Shown one piece after another: positions 1 through 11,660 of a stretch of 64,000 nucleotides of DNA (the first letter of the stretch is position 1; each line of letters starts with the position of its first letter). Under the pieces are notes generated by a model. It saw nothing but the letters and a program-made list of their open reading frames with translations. It had not been told where the DNA came from and made no database searches. The position numbers were made by a program, and so were the translations under genes. The stretch lies in assembly GCA_029204225.1 (NCBI GenBank), contig CM055101.1, forward strand, positions 4,000,633 to 4,064,632, written 5' to 3'. Origin of the DNA: Diphasiastrum complanatum (taxonomy: Eukaryota > Streptophyta > Lycopodiopsida > Lycopodiales > Lycopodiaceae).

Positions 1-779
1 CTCACTCGTTAAGTGGTTTTTAGCTCATACACGAGTCATGCTTGTACGTCCTATCAGTATCTTAAAAGTCAGAGCTTACATGCGTGATCTCTTGTCCATT
101 TCAAAGTTTATTAGGCTATCCAAAAATTGTTGGTAGACCGTTAGGAATTTGCCTTGCCGATTGCCATTAAAAGTGCCTGTGATCATGAACGGCCTTATTT
201 TTGACTCCATACCCAATGGAGCTTGAGCTATAATTGTGGTATAGACCGACTTCCGTTAGCATTTCCTTAGATTGGCAGTCTATTTGGGGGTCGTTTTATA
301 ATTCTTCAGTGGTGCGTCTGCTGAGAGGAACATGAGTTCCTTTCGAATTCTTGTTTATTGTTTGAAAGTGTTTTCACACATCTCTGTTGAATTGAGCATT
401 AACTTGCACATCCAAAAGCTCGTTTGATCCAAATTGTCCGTGAAGGTTTGAATGGCTTGCGACAATCGGAGTATTTTTTATATCAATTTTATGATTGACT
501 CTCGAGGTCTTTTTGGATAAGGCTTGAGCACCGAAAATTGTGAGGGTAGTTAGGAATAATGGTTTGTGCAAGTAGGGTCAGTGGGCATTGTACTGAGAAC
601 TAGACCAATATTGGACGTGTTGGAGGTTCCTTTACAAAAAAAAAAATTGATTGATTGAAAAAAATAATCATGATTCCCACATGCCTAGTGCGACGATGAT
701 TTTTATTCTATAATGAGAATGATTTTCAAGCCATAGAAAATTTGTATAGAAATTTATTTCTTGGGAATCACCCATAGGT
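1..779. other. No gene seen; flank 5' of a gypsy gag relic
   Basis: Moderately AT-rich sequence with no recognisable coding domain. It may be leader or LTR of the gypsy gag relic that follows, but no LTR end, primer-binding site or TATA box could be recognised, so this is only a positional guess. Confidence 0.4.
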
Positions 780-2161
780 GAAATTTCCAATGACTATGTA
801 AAACTTAATGATTCAATTGATGAATCGGAGTTATTAGTAGAATTCACAGAAAATCTACTATTTTTTCATGAAGAAGAATGAGATTTAGTGGTATGCGACT
901 TTCTTGAAAATTTGAGTGAAGAATCTTTTGAAATATCACACTTTCACACTGATCCTAAAATAGATGATTCATATCAATGTGATCTGATTTGTGTAGAGCA
1001 CAAGGGAGACTTCACTTATGAAGTTAAAGACAATGCAACATTACAAATCAATTATTTTGTGACTATTAACCATAGTCCAATTCGGATTCAAAACCCAATT
1101 CTTGAAGTTGATGAAATCCTAGCAAGATTTGGTATTGTATCAAATGACAATCATGAACGATCCATTACCAAGGATGTGAGTATCAATACACTCATTGATA
1201 TGGTGGACAGTTCTAAAGTCCTAAAATGGATGATCAAAAGCTTGTCGAAGACGTGTCAGAACTAGGCCATCGATGCCCTAATGAACGTCTTGATCGTGCT
1301 GAAAGTGTTTCCAACTTTGAGGAGTTGGAGTACGATGTTGAAAAATCAGGAGCTAAACCTGATTGTAATATTGTGCAACTTTTATTAGTTGCTGGCGACT
1401 CCCTCTGTGTTGGACCAAAGCCTGTATACCTATTGAAGATTGATCATTATGATGGAGAGAGAGGTGATAAAGCTAATATCTTTATACGTAAATTTGTAAA
1501 CTTCTCTTTCCTAGATAGTTTCTCACAACCCGAGGATTGGAAATTGTTATTTCCATTATACCTGACCAATGAAGCTCGAGATTGGTACAACAATATTGAA
1601 ATTCGTGAAAACCATTTTCTTTCTTCATGGGATACCTTGGTAAAAGCATTCTTAGATGAGTTTTCACCCACAATGAATGTAACGGTTGCTTGTTACTATT
1701 TGGTAAATATTAGACAATGTGAAGATGAGTCTGTAGGAAGATATTCTCATAGATTTAATTGGTTTTCACAAACGCACATATCTATCTATGTGCTTCCAAT
1801 TGAATTGATATTGGATTGTTTCATAAGTGGATTGCAAATAGAGATGTGAGTCCATGTGAGACGGAAGCATCCGACTAGTTTGGATTATGCAATTGAAATT
1901 GCATCCAAATACGAAAATGCTCTAATTGATACTCGTATATCCACATTCTATAATAGCCACAATCAATCTAGAAACGATCAGTTCCTAGTTGAGTCAAGCT
2001 TGGGACCAAATGTGAAATTAGGAGTGGATTATTTCCATTGTCAGGGACATCAAGTCCATTGTGTAATATCGAAAGACCATAATTTGACTGATGGGTCGGA
2101 TGCTAACACTCGACTTGAAGATGATTGGGAATGGAAGCCAAGAGCAAAACATAAGTTTTGA
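780..2161 (+). pseudogene. Ty3/gypsy gag relic
   Basis: Gag is the retrotransposon particle protein. The reading starts upstream of 888, is interrupted by TGA near 879, runs acidic to 1265, shifts frame near 1230, and then stays in one frame from 1226 to 2161 with a single stop at 1847-1849. About 1540-1840 has the pattern of the plant Retrotrans_gag domain: PLYLTNEARDWYNN, a tryptophan (SSWDTLVKAFLDEF), then an I-R-Q-x-E-x-E-S-V-x-x-Y-x-x-R-F stretch. Near 2037 a degenerate zinc knuckle remains (FHCQGHQVHC). The protease and RT that should follow are absent, so this is a truncated, broken copy. The family call rests on motif pattern only. The frame change and stops exclude a working gene. 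Confidence 0.7.
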
Positions 2162-2390
2162 CCTAGGAGTTCATCTTGCCTCTAAGGTCGGAAGAATTTG
2201 ACCAACCATAATCTGACCAGTAGTATAATTACTACACTGATCATACGATCGACCGAAATCAAAGGAAGCAACATAAGCTATTGGGAATCCATCAATATTG
2301 AATTGGATTGAAGCACTAGCTACAATTAATTGTATGAGCTTTGAAAAAGGATCTACACTACAATATTCTAGAGGATTTCCGACCCTATTA
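2162..2390. other. No gene seen
   Basis: Short non-coding stretch between the gag relic and the hairpin cluster; no domain or repeat recognised. Confidence 0.4.
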
Positions 2391-2629
2391 CCGAGGCTTT
2401 TATGATTTTTTTTTTCAAAAGACATCATAAACCTCGGTATACACCATGAAGTATGCCTCAAAAAGAGATCCTCAATAATTGAGGCTTCTTCATCTCATTG
2501 TTGCCTTGTTTATAGCATGGAAATACTGAGGGATACACCGGGAGCCCTTGGTATATCCCTCTAAAAATGTTGTTAGTGGCATGTCTCTACCGAGGGATAT
2601 ACCAAGGGCCATCCCTTGGTGTATCCCTC
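2391..2629. repeat. Cluster of four short inverted repeats (hairpins)
   Basis: Four fold-back units lie within 240 bases. 2391-2437: CCGAGG + TTTATGAT arms around a T-rich loop. 2470-2484: CCTCAA TAA TTGAGG. 2528-2561: GAGGGATACACC arm against GGTATATCCCTC. 2592-2629: GAGGGATATACCAAGGG against CCCTTGGTGTATCCCTC, 17-base arms with one mismatch that would be a G-T wobble. The shared word CCGAGGGATA suggests one repeat family, possibly a miniature inverted-repeat element, but no target duplication was found. Confidence 0.6.
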
Positions 2630-3118
2630 TCAAAATGGCACCCTGTTGCAAGGATTCATCTGAGGGTTACGAAAAAAAAAAGATGAAGAAAACTTAACTT
2701 GAACGAATATTTATTCATACATAAATGTTCCAAGTAGAGAGAAATGTTACAAATTGGATTATTGAAATACCTAATTATAATTAGACCCAACTGAGTCATC
2801 CTCATCTTGGCCATTGACGTCGCAATCGGACTCATGTAACTGCGATGCATGGGATTGAGACTGTGATACTTGCATCCAATGAAGATGATTCAGTTATCTG
2901 AGAAGTGTCATGAGAGTGAAAGTCAGACCACGTGAATGTTGTGAAGTTAACGTATATCTTGAAGCCATATATACCTCAGATCTAGAATATCCATCCGAAT
3001 CAAGGCACGAGGAAGACTTGAAGTTTGTGTTGATAGGATTTCCCATAAATTTAAATCACATCAAACAACAACGAGAGGCTTCTAAGAAGCTATAGGAGAC
3101 TTTTCCAATCGTCCTTGT
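2630..3118. other. No gene seen
   Basis: AT-rich, no protein domain recognised. A 61-codon open frame at 2910-3095 has no family resemblance and is probably chance. Confidence 0.4.
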
Positions 3119-4365
3119 GCACATTGTATGGCCTAGATTTGCCATCTCTCATTGCATCTCGGATCTTCGATTTGCAGTGGCTCATCACACCTCCCATTCG
3201 TCGTCCCATCCAAATTCGATCAAATTCCAAATCAGGGGAGGTAATTGGAAATTCTCTATACAATTGGTCAACGACATAATTCTTTCCTCGTGACTTTGTT
3301 TGCGCCAGTCCTTGAAAATGTCTATGTTGAAGACCACATGCATGAGTTACCTCATGCGAGTGAGGACGCGACCACCACGGTCATCTTCCACTATGTGCTT
3401 CTCCGCATCTATGTCATAGGATGGCAAGACATTAGTTGATGGAGAGGTGGAAAAGGGAGTGTCGAGAGGAGTGGGGGTTTGACTACAACAGGAGAAATTT
3501 GGGGAAGAGTTTGAAGGCAATCACGAGAAGGAGGCGGAAAAGGGAGTGTCAAGAGGAGTGGGGGTTTGACTACAACAGGAGAAATTTGGGGAAGAGTTTG
3601 AAGGCAATCACGAGAAGAGTGAGGAGGGGTATGAAGAGGAGAAGGTTGGGGAAGAATTTGAGTGAGACTGTAACCAACAGGGCTTGAATGGGAGAGAAAA
3701 TGGGTGGAGTGGCCTGGCAAGAGGAATCACGGTGCCATGGAGACCCCATAGAGACGTGGGTACCGAAGAAAGAAAAATGTGAGGAGAGAGTGTGGGGGTG
3801 TTGGGATAATCAGGTGTGACAAATGCATGAGTCATAGTATCACACGTCATCCACATTGCTTCATGGGTTAGGGTTTCTTGAAGTAATAAATCCCTACAAC
3901 GAGGCTTGCTAGCAGGACGTCCGGGACTCGAGGCCACATGAAGCATGACATCATCAAGTCACCGCCACAACAAGAGTCGTTGCTGAGGCAACTCCTCCTA
4001 CGATCTCTCTTTTCCTGGCCGAAATGTCCGGAGGAGGCACTAGCATTAGAGTGTGCAAGGGAAGGACTCTCGTCAGATAGACCCTCTTGGAAGGGGGGAA
4101 CACCTCCATCGGAGGGTTGTGGGAATTGGATCTCCTCAGAACAAGATGATGTGGACAAGCTACCTGAACTCCGTGCATCCCAACAAGCCCGTAGTCTCTC
4201 CAAAATCCTGTCTGCATGCGAGGGGGACATCCCATCGATATAACTGAGGACCTCATCGTCACTCATGGATGAAAAATGGGACGACCCATGACTGTGGCCA
4301 GATCCATGACTTGGAGACATGTTACGAGACATTGAGGATACGATTGGGATAATTGCTGCAAGCAA
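3119..4365 (-). pseudogene. Transposase-like relic, copy A (possibly Ptta/En/Spm type)
   Basis: Read on the minus strand: a serine/histidine-rich start with SHGSSHFSSMSDDEVLSYID, an RILERLRACWDARSS helix, a basic stretch ending RRSCLSND, a proline-rich tract, and then near 3420-3260 SYDIDAEKHIVEDDRGGRV followed by a decayed basic region. Copy B at 5190-6430 shows the same order of motifs, so the unit was once one longer protein. The tail (SYDID..G.I...G.RV......F....W.DV..DLK) loosely recalls the plant Transposase_24 domain of CACTA-type elements; that is pattern inference, not a match I can test. Stops and frame shifts break it (MR-stop-LM near 3340). No CACTA termini were found. It could instead be an unnamed retroelement or host pseudogene. 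Confidence 0.4.
3449..3624. repeat. 87-bp in-frame tandem duplication
   Basis: The segment starting AAAAGGGAGTGTC at 3451 recurs at 3538, a period of 87 bases (29 codons), nearly identical over the whole unit. On the minus strand it duplicates a 29-residue proline/leucine segment (SRDCLQTLPQISPVVVKPP) inside copy A without breaking frame. Copy B lacks the duplication. Confidence 0.85.
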
Positions 4366-5189
4366 TAAAAGATATTTTTAGAAAATACTACCTTGTAGAG
4401 TTAATGAGTGCATGGAATAAATTCAAATAAATGAGTTTAGGGTTTAGGGTTGAACAAAAAAACTGACTCTTTGCATTCAATTATAGATAAATAAATTACA
4501 TTACAATCACGTGTAACCACAATAATTACACTTTCTAACAAATAAACTAAAAATTTTTACATGGTTTAGGGCCACATACAGTTCAATTGCATATCTAGTC
4601 AAGATTCAAGATTACATAGAAAAACTAGCTACATCGAAAGATGGTTGGCAAATGTATGAATAAAAGTGATAGATGTAAAAACATGTACATAAGTATTTGT
4701 AAACATGGAAAGACTAGCTATAGAGCCAAAACACAAGCTAGATCTATCTAATTTCTCCTCATGATCTTCATCATGTAAGACTTTGTTGTTCCTGCACGCG
4801 CAAGACACATGAATTAGTCTTCCAAAAAATTGTATGAGAGTGGGAGTGAATAGCAAGTTTAAATTAGAACATAAAATGGATTTGATGTTGTACCTGAGAA
4901 GCAGCATCCCAGTTTATACGCATGCCCTTCCTCTCCAATAATCGAGTACTTCTTCAGTACTGTGGGAATATGCATACATGTACTCGTCATGTGTGGGAGA
5001 CCACCGTCCCATGGCGGATCGCTGCACAAACATTTCAAATTTTGATCATATAAAGAGAGAATTTTATTCCAATGTGTCTTACGAAAAACCCCCAAGAGCA
5101 AAAAAAAAAAAAAACAAATGGGTGTAGGGTAGACTTAGAAAGTGGACTCAAAAATATCCCTCGCCACCACTGCCCAAGTCAGAAGCCCT
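4366..5189. other. No gene seen between the two transposase-like copies
   Basis: AT-rich spacer. Contains two adjacent TTTAGGG words near 4437-4452 (too few to be telomeric) and a run of A at 5101-5114. Part of it may be intron or decayed sequence of copy A or B; no coding domain is visible. Confidence 0.4.
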
Positions 5190-6430
5190 CGTGGTCTCTA
5201 GTCAGACTTTGGTTGCCTCTCGTTGCTGTCTGAAACATTCTGGAACTCTTTCTTCGCATACTTCATGTCCTCTTTCTCCACGTAGGAAGGCCTGCCTCTC
5301 TCGGCTTTTTCTACATCTCGGATCTCCGATTTTTGGTGGCTCATCGCAGATCCCATGCGGCTCCTCATCCATTTTCATGCGACAATGAGCTCACTACGTA
5401 GCTGGTCAATGACGAGATTCTTGAGGTCATCGCTGACATCACGCTAGTCATGAAAAACTTCTCTGATAAAGTGTATGTACATGAGCTCCCTCTTGCGCGA
5501 GATTACCCTCTTACCATGGTTATTCTCAATGATGTGACCATGCATGTCTATGTCATAAGACGACAGGGTGGCAGTTAGTGGTGATGTGGCCATGGGAGTG
5601 TCTATGGGGGTGGCCTCCGGTGTGGGAGATGTGGCTCTAGGAGTGTCTGTGGGGGTGGCCTCAAGTATAGGAGATGCCCCACCGATGGGAGAATACTGAT
5701 GATGTGGGGTGTACATAGTGTACTCGGGGGGAGAATAGGTAAGGGGGGGGGGGTACCGAGGGGAGAATAGGCAAGGGGGTTATTGTGAGGGGCTGAAAAC
5801 TACATGGTGAAATGTGACCCCATGGGCTATATCCTGGAGGACATAACTCAGTTGCAGTGGGTCCAGAGGGGTGGAGAATGTGAGGGGTGAAAGTGGGCAT
5901 GCCGGAAATATGAGGTGTGATGCAATATCGTGTGTCATACGTGTTGCCTCCTGGGTCAGTGTCTCTCGAAGTAGGGACTCCTCATGACAAAATGTGCTAT
6001 GCAAACGTGCAAGACTCATGACCACATCAGCGTCATTACCACATCCTCCACAACAGGAGACATCAAGACAGCTCCTCCTCTTCTCCCGAGAGTGTCGGGG
6101 GGAAGCACCGGCAGTAGTGCCATGAGTGGAGGTGCGACCCTCATCTGAGTGACCCTCACGGGAAGGAGAAACATGAGACTGGTCTACATGAGGAGTCAAC
6201 TAAATCTCCTCGGTAGATGATGTGTACTCAACCAATCTGTTGGAGCTATGAGCCTCGTGTGGAGCCATCAGTCGATCTAAGACCCTATCTTGCTATGAGG
6301 ATGGCAAAGTATCAAGGTAGCTAATGAGATCAGTCTCACTCATAGAGGAAAGGCAGGATGACCCATGACTATGGCCTGACTTCTGGCTAGGGGATCCACC
6401 CTCTGAAATAATGGGTGCAACGAAATAGAG
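5190..6430 (-). pseudogene. Transposase-like relic, copy B
   Basis: A second, diverged copy of the unit at 3119-4365, same strand. Shared landmarks on the minus strand are GHSHGSSCLSSMSETDLISYLD (6390-6320), CACATCATCTACCGAGGAG matching CACATCATCTTGT.GAGGAG of copy A, RRSCLDVSCCGG (near 6080), LLRETLTQEATRMTHD (near 5970), and SYDIDMHGHIIENNHGKRV (near 5560). Downstream, IREVFHD and DVSDDLKNLVIDQL extend the similarity to about 5380, then a basic tail. Two or more frame shifts and stops break it. The spacing (about 2.1 kb) suggests tandem duplication or two nearby insertions. Function beyond 'transposase-like' is not established. Confidence 0.4.
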
Positions 6431-6486
6431 GGATAAATACTGCAGGCAACCAATGAGAGTCTCAAAAATAGGAAAAACAAACCATG

Positions 6487-6636
<150 letters not shown>

Positions 6637-7016
6637 CCCATGGGCTAAAAATATAGAGTCTTGTGAAGTGGATGCCAAAACTTTTATGTATACTGACTCA
6701 TAGCTACAACGTCAATACCAACACATGTGTATTGTCCATTCACGACCATTTCAAGATCAAACAACAATGATGATCCAAATTAAACCACATTGAGGAGTAG
6801 ACATCAATAAGAGGCTCAATGGCCCCATAATTGACTCATATGTAATGAGGAGGTGTGTCTTCTATGAAGACACTAAAGAGGAACATGATGTGTAGCCCCT
6901 TGGCAGTCCTTGAGTCTGATGGTTTGTAGCATCAAAAAGAGAAAAGGATGCTGTTACTTTGAACTCAACACTTCAAAGTGGTTACATGTCTTGTTTGAAT
7001 CCAAATAAATGACGCT
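6637..7016. other. No gene seen
   Basis: No domain recognised. May include decayed upstream copia sequence, since the copia relic at 7017 starts mid-gene. Confidence 0.4.
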
Positions 7017-7890
7017 ATGTCATTTCATCCTATTTTACGTAGCATGGATTCTTCCAACGTTGATGTTCCTTCTATAGAACCTGCAGCTACAACTATAGAA
7101 GCCGAGCAGCCGACAATACTTGTCATCAGACCAAACCAAGCTAGTTCGAACAGATCTAAAGAAATTCAAGAAGAAGCATCATCGCATCCTAGTCAACCCA
7201 ACGTTTGCAGATCCTCACGGACTCAGGCAGTTCCTGAGAGGTATGCACCTCAATTATTCTGGACTTCATCAGAAAAACCAGAGACCCTAGCTGAAGCAGT
7301 TAACTCCAAGGATGCTGTGAAGTGGCAAGAAGCTATGGAAAGCGAGTACAACTCACTTTTGACAAATCAGACTTGGACGCTGGTCGACTTCTGCACTCAC
7401 GAACGAGTTATCAACAACAAGTGGATCTTCAAGAAGAAGATCACATCTGATGGTTCCATTGCAAAATGTAAAGCACGATTGGTGGCTTAAGGATTCACAC
7501 AAGTCCAATGGGTGGATTATCAAGCAATTTTCAGTCATGTTGTCAAGATGCAGTCGATCAAGACTTTGATTGCGTTAGTAGTCGCAGAAACCTCGAAATG
7601 CACCAAATGGATGTCAACACAACATTTCTCAATGGCAATGTCGAAGAGGAGCTATACACATTCCAACCAGAAGGATTCAAAGTCAAAGGCTAAGACAACA
7701 AAGTGTGCAAGCTGCACAAAGCAATCTACAGTCTGAAACAGACCGCAAGAGCATGGTTCGATAGAACCAACTTTTATCTCATTCAATTAGGATTTGCAAA
7801 CAATTCAGCTGACTATAATGTTTATTCAAAGCATATAGGCACCACTTCAGTTCACATAGCTCTTTACGTAGATGATGCATTTATATGCAC
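7017..7890 (+). pseudogene. Ty1/copia integrase tail and reverse transcriptase relic
   Basis: Encodes part of the copia polyprotein that copies element RNA into DNA. The first section is a linker with CRSSRTQAVPERY. It leads into the start of the RVT_2 domain: EAVNSKDAVKWQEAMESEYNSL, then NNKWIFKKK, then KARLVA. A stop at 7488 and a frame change near 7590 break it. It continues with MDVNTTFLNGNVEEELY and CKLHKAIYSLKQTARAWFD. The catalytic motif YVDD is intact at 7865-7876. The reading ends abruptly at about 7890, where opposite-strand gypsy sequence begins, so the RT C-terminus and RNase H are missing. The copia family call is firm; the copy is not functional. Confidence 0.88.
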
Positions 7891-7923
7891 ATCATTGGCT
7901 ATGCCTAAGGGCTTCACACTAGA

Positions 7924-8253
7924 CTACTCAGCGAGTCTAATTGTAAAAGGAGCAATTACCATGCGAGTAAGACCCCATTCATGATAAAGCTTGGAGGAAA
8001 TGATGTTCGCTCCAAATCCTCCATCGACTATGGCTGACTCTTTTGGAAATCCATGATGCATGATCGGGATGGTCACACGTTTGGCATCTTTCTCCCAACC
8101 CACACCTACTTGGTGGACTGGTTGCAATCTCTCTACTTCTTCATCTGGCACCAGATTTGTAAGGTGCACTTGTGGTTTTTCACTGTCTGGTCCATCTATA
8201 TAAGTCTTCAATCCTTCCCAGAGGGTCGCTAGAGGTCCAATTTCCAAATCCAT
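7924..8253 (-). pseudogene. Ty3/gypsy protease fragment
   Basis: A 109-codon minus-strand frame. After an acidic linker comes PIMHHGFPKESAIVDGGFGANIISSKLY...GL, the layout of a plant gypsy retropepsin (hydrophobic strand, D-G-G-x-G-x-N-I, then L...GL). The active-site aspartate is residue 77 (codon near 8025). DGGFG replaces the usual D-T/S/G-G-S/A form. The frame ends with IRLAE-stop at the junction with the copia relic. No gag or RT lies on either side, so it is an isolated fragment. Confidence 0.65.
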
Positions 8254-8925
8254 GATTGGGGCTTTAAGTACTCAGGAGTCATCCTCCCAATCCTGAACAC
8301 TGGAATGCATATAGTTATTAGTGATGCAAACTGCCTCCCAAATCTCTATTCTTGCACTACCAGATATCTAGTCTTGCACTATGGCATGCAAATCGAGGTG
8401 ATCCGTTGGAGTTCTGAAAAAGTATCCCTGTAGCCGTTGTTCTCAATGTCAGAAGTTTCTCATCGGCTGATCTCAAGACTCGACTCCCCATTCCCAACTT
8501 CCAACCTCCAATCTACAATCAAATTGAATTGTCGCGCTGCCTTCAACAGCCATTGAAGTAATAAGAAGAAACTGAAACATCCTGCAGTTTGAAACATCAT
8601 AGCTGGAAGTTGGAAGTGGCACTTAGTGAAGATGAAAAAAAATGCTGTAAAGTTCAGAACTTCTCAAATTCTATGGAGTGGGATGCATATAACAGTACCC
8701 GGCACCATAAACTGCAAATGAACGTGTAATGTGCATCGTGCTCTGGAGTCTGCCCTTGAGTGTTTGGAGTACTACGAAGGTCAAATAACAACAAATTGAA
8801 CTTAAAGCGGGTCCATTTGTCTCACATTCTAAAAATTTTGTGCGCATGCACACCATGTAAACTGTTCAGTGTGGACTCGTGGAGGAGAGACATAAAGTAG
8901 AGAGTGGCGACTTGCACATCGTCAC
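8254..8925. other. No gene seen
   Basis: Non-coding; no domain on either strand. Probably further decayed retroelement, but nothing specific can be pointed to. Confidence 0.4.
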
Positions 8926-9010
8926 TAGGAGGGCCCTTGCCCGAGGGCGTGAGCCGGAGGGCAGGGCCTGACCTGCACGGAAGGCCCGAGGGGTTTCGGC
9001 CTTCCCCTGC
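8926..9010. other. GC-rich island 1
   Basis: A sharply GC-rich stretch in AT-rich surroundings with repeated GGGCC, GAAGGCC and CGGCCTTCC words. It resembles the island at 9541-9752 in its words. Confidence 0.6.
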
Positions 9011-9540
9011 ATAATGACATGTACGAGATCTTAATCTCTGATAGATTCTGGACAAAATTGATGATGCCTTCCTTTACTGAAGGATGAGAATTCCGGATCC
9101 ATGCAAGTAAATTCCACATTGATGCAAGCAAATTCCAACTGTGGAGGTGCATCAAAAACACAGAGAAAAATCGAAGACCTGGCATTATGCAACCATATCA
9201 TCTCCTTTTCCAGGGCCGTATATCCCTTGCTATTTACACTTCCTATCGATGATTTCTTTTGCTCTAAATATGGGAAATTTAACCTTGAATACTAAGTGAC
9301 GTACTTAATGATCATTATTGAAGAGTGCTCTGTGTATCTTACTTTGCAAAGGCAATCCTTTGAAGTTTGTAACTTGTAAGGCAATGCTATGGATTAAACC
9401 ATTAAGGCGTGGGCCCTTTACCACCCATCAAATACTTCACATTCTAATAACATAAAATCACTCTTAACATTTTAATAAAGGAAATTGAGTAGCCTCACAG
9501 ACATATGTGAGGCAAAAAAATTTATGACGAATTTGTTTTA
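9011..9540. other. No gene seen
   Basis: Ordinary AT-rich spacer between the two GC-rich islands; no domain recognised. Confidence 0.4.
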
Positions 9541-9752
9541 CAGGTACCTTCCGCCCGGAAGGTGCGTGTAAAAAAATTTAAAACAAAATAGAAAGGAAAA
9601 AAAATGTAAAAAATAAATTCACGTCGGGGAAGGCCTGGCTCCTCGGCCCTTCCGCCCGCAGAAGGCTTTGCGCCCTCGGGCCTCCGCCCTCAGGCACACA
9701 GCCTTCCCGGGCAAAAGGGCCTCGGAGATAGGCCTTCCTTCCCCCAACATGT
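9541..9752. other. GC-rich island 2
   Basis: Two GC-rich blocks (CCTTCCGCCCGGAAGG at 9547-9562 and a longer one at about 9625-9745) made of GAAGGCC, CCTTCCGCCC, CTCGGCC and GGCCTCCG words in both orientations, separated by an A-rich stretch. CCTTCCGCCCGGAAGG is a near-palindrome. No coding sense was found. The words recur in island 1. Confidence 0.6.
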
Positions 9753-10929
9753 CATGAGGTCAATGGCCTTCATGCAAACCAAACAAAAAACTGGGATTTT
9801 GGACATTAGGAAAATCATGTTTTCATCACCTTCTTAAGAATATTCCAACCCATTAGAATAAGTGCAAGGAAACTTTACGAAAACTTCCATCAAAAGGATA
9901 AAATTGGAGAGGCTTGTTTACCAAAGATGGATTTTGTGTGTTGAGTTGTACTTTGGCAAGTTGAGGATGACAATAGTAGCATATTGACATGAATGTCCCT
10001 TGAGCTGTTGTAACCATGGTATACTATACAACAGAAAATGTGTATCGATATTACTATTTTTTAGAATGGTTTATTTATAAAGGAGATTTTCTACTAGCAT
10101 GTTGGCTAAGAGATGTGTTAGGGTATTTTTTCCCCAGGGGATCAATATAGTGTAGTGTCGTTACGAGGATGGTTGGACATTTCCAAGATCTAATCCTAAA
10201 CCAAACCATACCCTTACTGCTAATAGAGGTGTTCCATGACTCCATCAGTATATCCTATAAAGGAGTGTAGCTCTAATCTATCATCCATGTGCCATACAAT
10301 TCTTACTAGTGGTATCTTGCTCGCTTGCGTTAGCAATGATTGAGAATGTGTGTCCAAATCTTTACTAACTCTTTCAAAACATGATATTTGCTATGCAGAT
10401 CTACATTGGTTGCTGAAGACCATTTGGCCAATGAGATTTTCATTGGAAAATCATTAGGTTCTATTTTAATTACTAAGTCTCTGAAGTCAATGTTAAGCAA
10501 CAATAAAATGAGAAAAATTAAGGATTCAATTACTAATAGCATTATGAATGAAGCTAGGAAAATACTGACCGTAGTAAAGTCAAGGCAAGCTCCATAGGAA
10601 GATCATACATTGTTAGCCAAAAACAAACAAAAGGGTTGGAAAATGATTCCAAGGAAGGGCAAGGATGATGAGGACATCGTCATCAAAGCAAAAAAAGAAA
10701 AAGAAGAGCAAATCTTAATATTGCCTTGAATTTTTGAAGTACGCAGCCTTTGCCCTATAATGACTCTTCTCTATCCCTTGCATGTCCAAATACCTAATGA
10801 TCCATATGTCATCATAAACCAAGGACCATGAGCATACATGATGTGTTGTTCACATAACATCCTTATTAGTTATAAACCTCTTTAGATAGAACTTTAGAAA
10901 AGAGAGAAATGCTAAACACACTTACCATA
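9753..10929. other. No convincing gene
   Basis: AT-rich. An open frame at about 10388-10720 (lysine-rich, starts with TTG) has no recognisable family and lacks a good start codon. Confidence 0.4.
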
Positions 10930-11660
10930 TAGTGAGTGATGTGGATCTTTCATCAATTGAATGAAAGCTTTTATTTTTCTCTCATGTTTATCCAGATACT
11001 CATATCTCACAATTTTTTTTTGGTAATTTGTGATAAGGCATCAAATGCTTGCCATACCTTAGCATGTATACCTGCTATGCGCGGATCTCAGCCAATATGT
11101 GCAGTCACAAACTCTTTTTCAATAATCCCATTCAACATTACTTTCTTATATAGTAGATTTGACAATAAGTTTATTGCTTTCGCACCTCCCATGGAAACTT
11201 TTGCTGGGACATCTTGGGTTTTTCCACTCATCTAAAAATCTTTGGTAAGACTCACACAGCCTTCATGCAATAACATTTTGGATAAATTATCTCTAGATTT
11301 TTAATGCTAACATTTGTTGTTGATTTGGGCTGCATGTTCCCTGCGTAGCAACAATGTAAATATAATAATTTGTTGTCGCTCACCATGCATTGTGCAAAAA
11401 TGGACTCTTTCAAGAGCAATCTTTAACACAAGACTAAAATCTTTGTCTAGATTCATGTGCCTATTTAGAGCAAGTCGTTGGTTGCAATGCAAAATAGCTT
11501 TGTTTCGCCAAATTCAAACATATAGTATATGCAAAAATGTTTTGCATTTGCATCGAGACCACTGAACATGCATGTTAAGGTCTTTACATCAATAGCTAGG
11601 TACCATTCGACAGTAAAGTTTTGCCCATCTATACTTGGCAATTTGCCTTCATTTTGCACA
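10930..11660 (-). pseudogene. Possible transposase relic (uncertain)
   Basis: Minus-strand frames read FTVEWYLAIDVKTLTCMF, then SGLDANAKHFCIYYM, a layout seen in uncharacterised transposase-like proteins (a W/F-x-L-x-D-x-K helix followed by a G-L-x-A-x-A segment and a C-x-x-C-like pair). Only this short segment is convincing; what follows is broken by stops. It could be coincidence. No terminal repeats were found. Treat as a hint only. Confidence 0.2.

Noticed and set aside
3436-3687. Plus-strand frame over the 87-bp duplication
   Set aside because: The minus-strand frame agrees with copy B of the same unit, so the plus-strand frame is a shadow.
4437-4452. Telomere-like TTTAGGG words
   Set aside because: Only two units; no interstitial telomere array.
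10388-10720. Lysine-rich open frame upstream of the AP2/ERF gene
   Set aside because: TTG start, stop after 69 codons, no family; likely chance.
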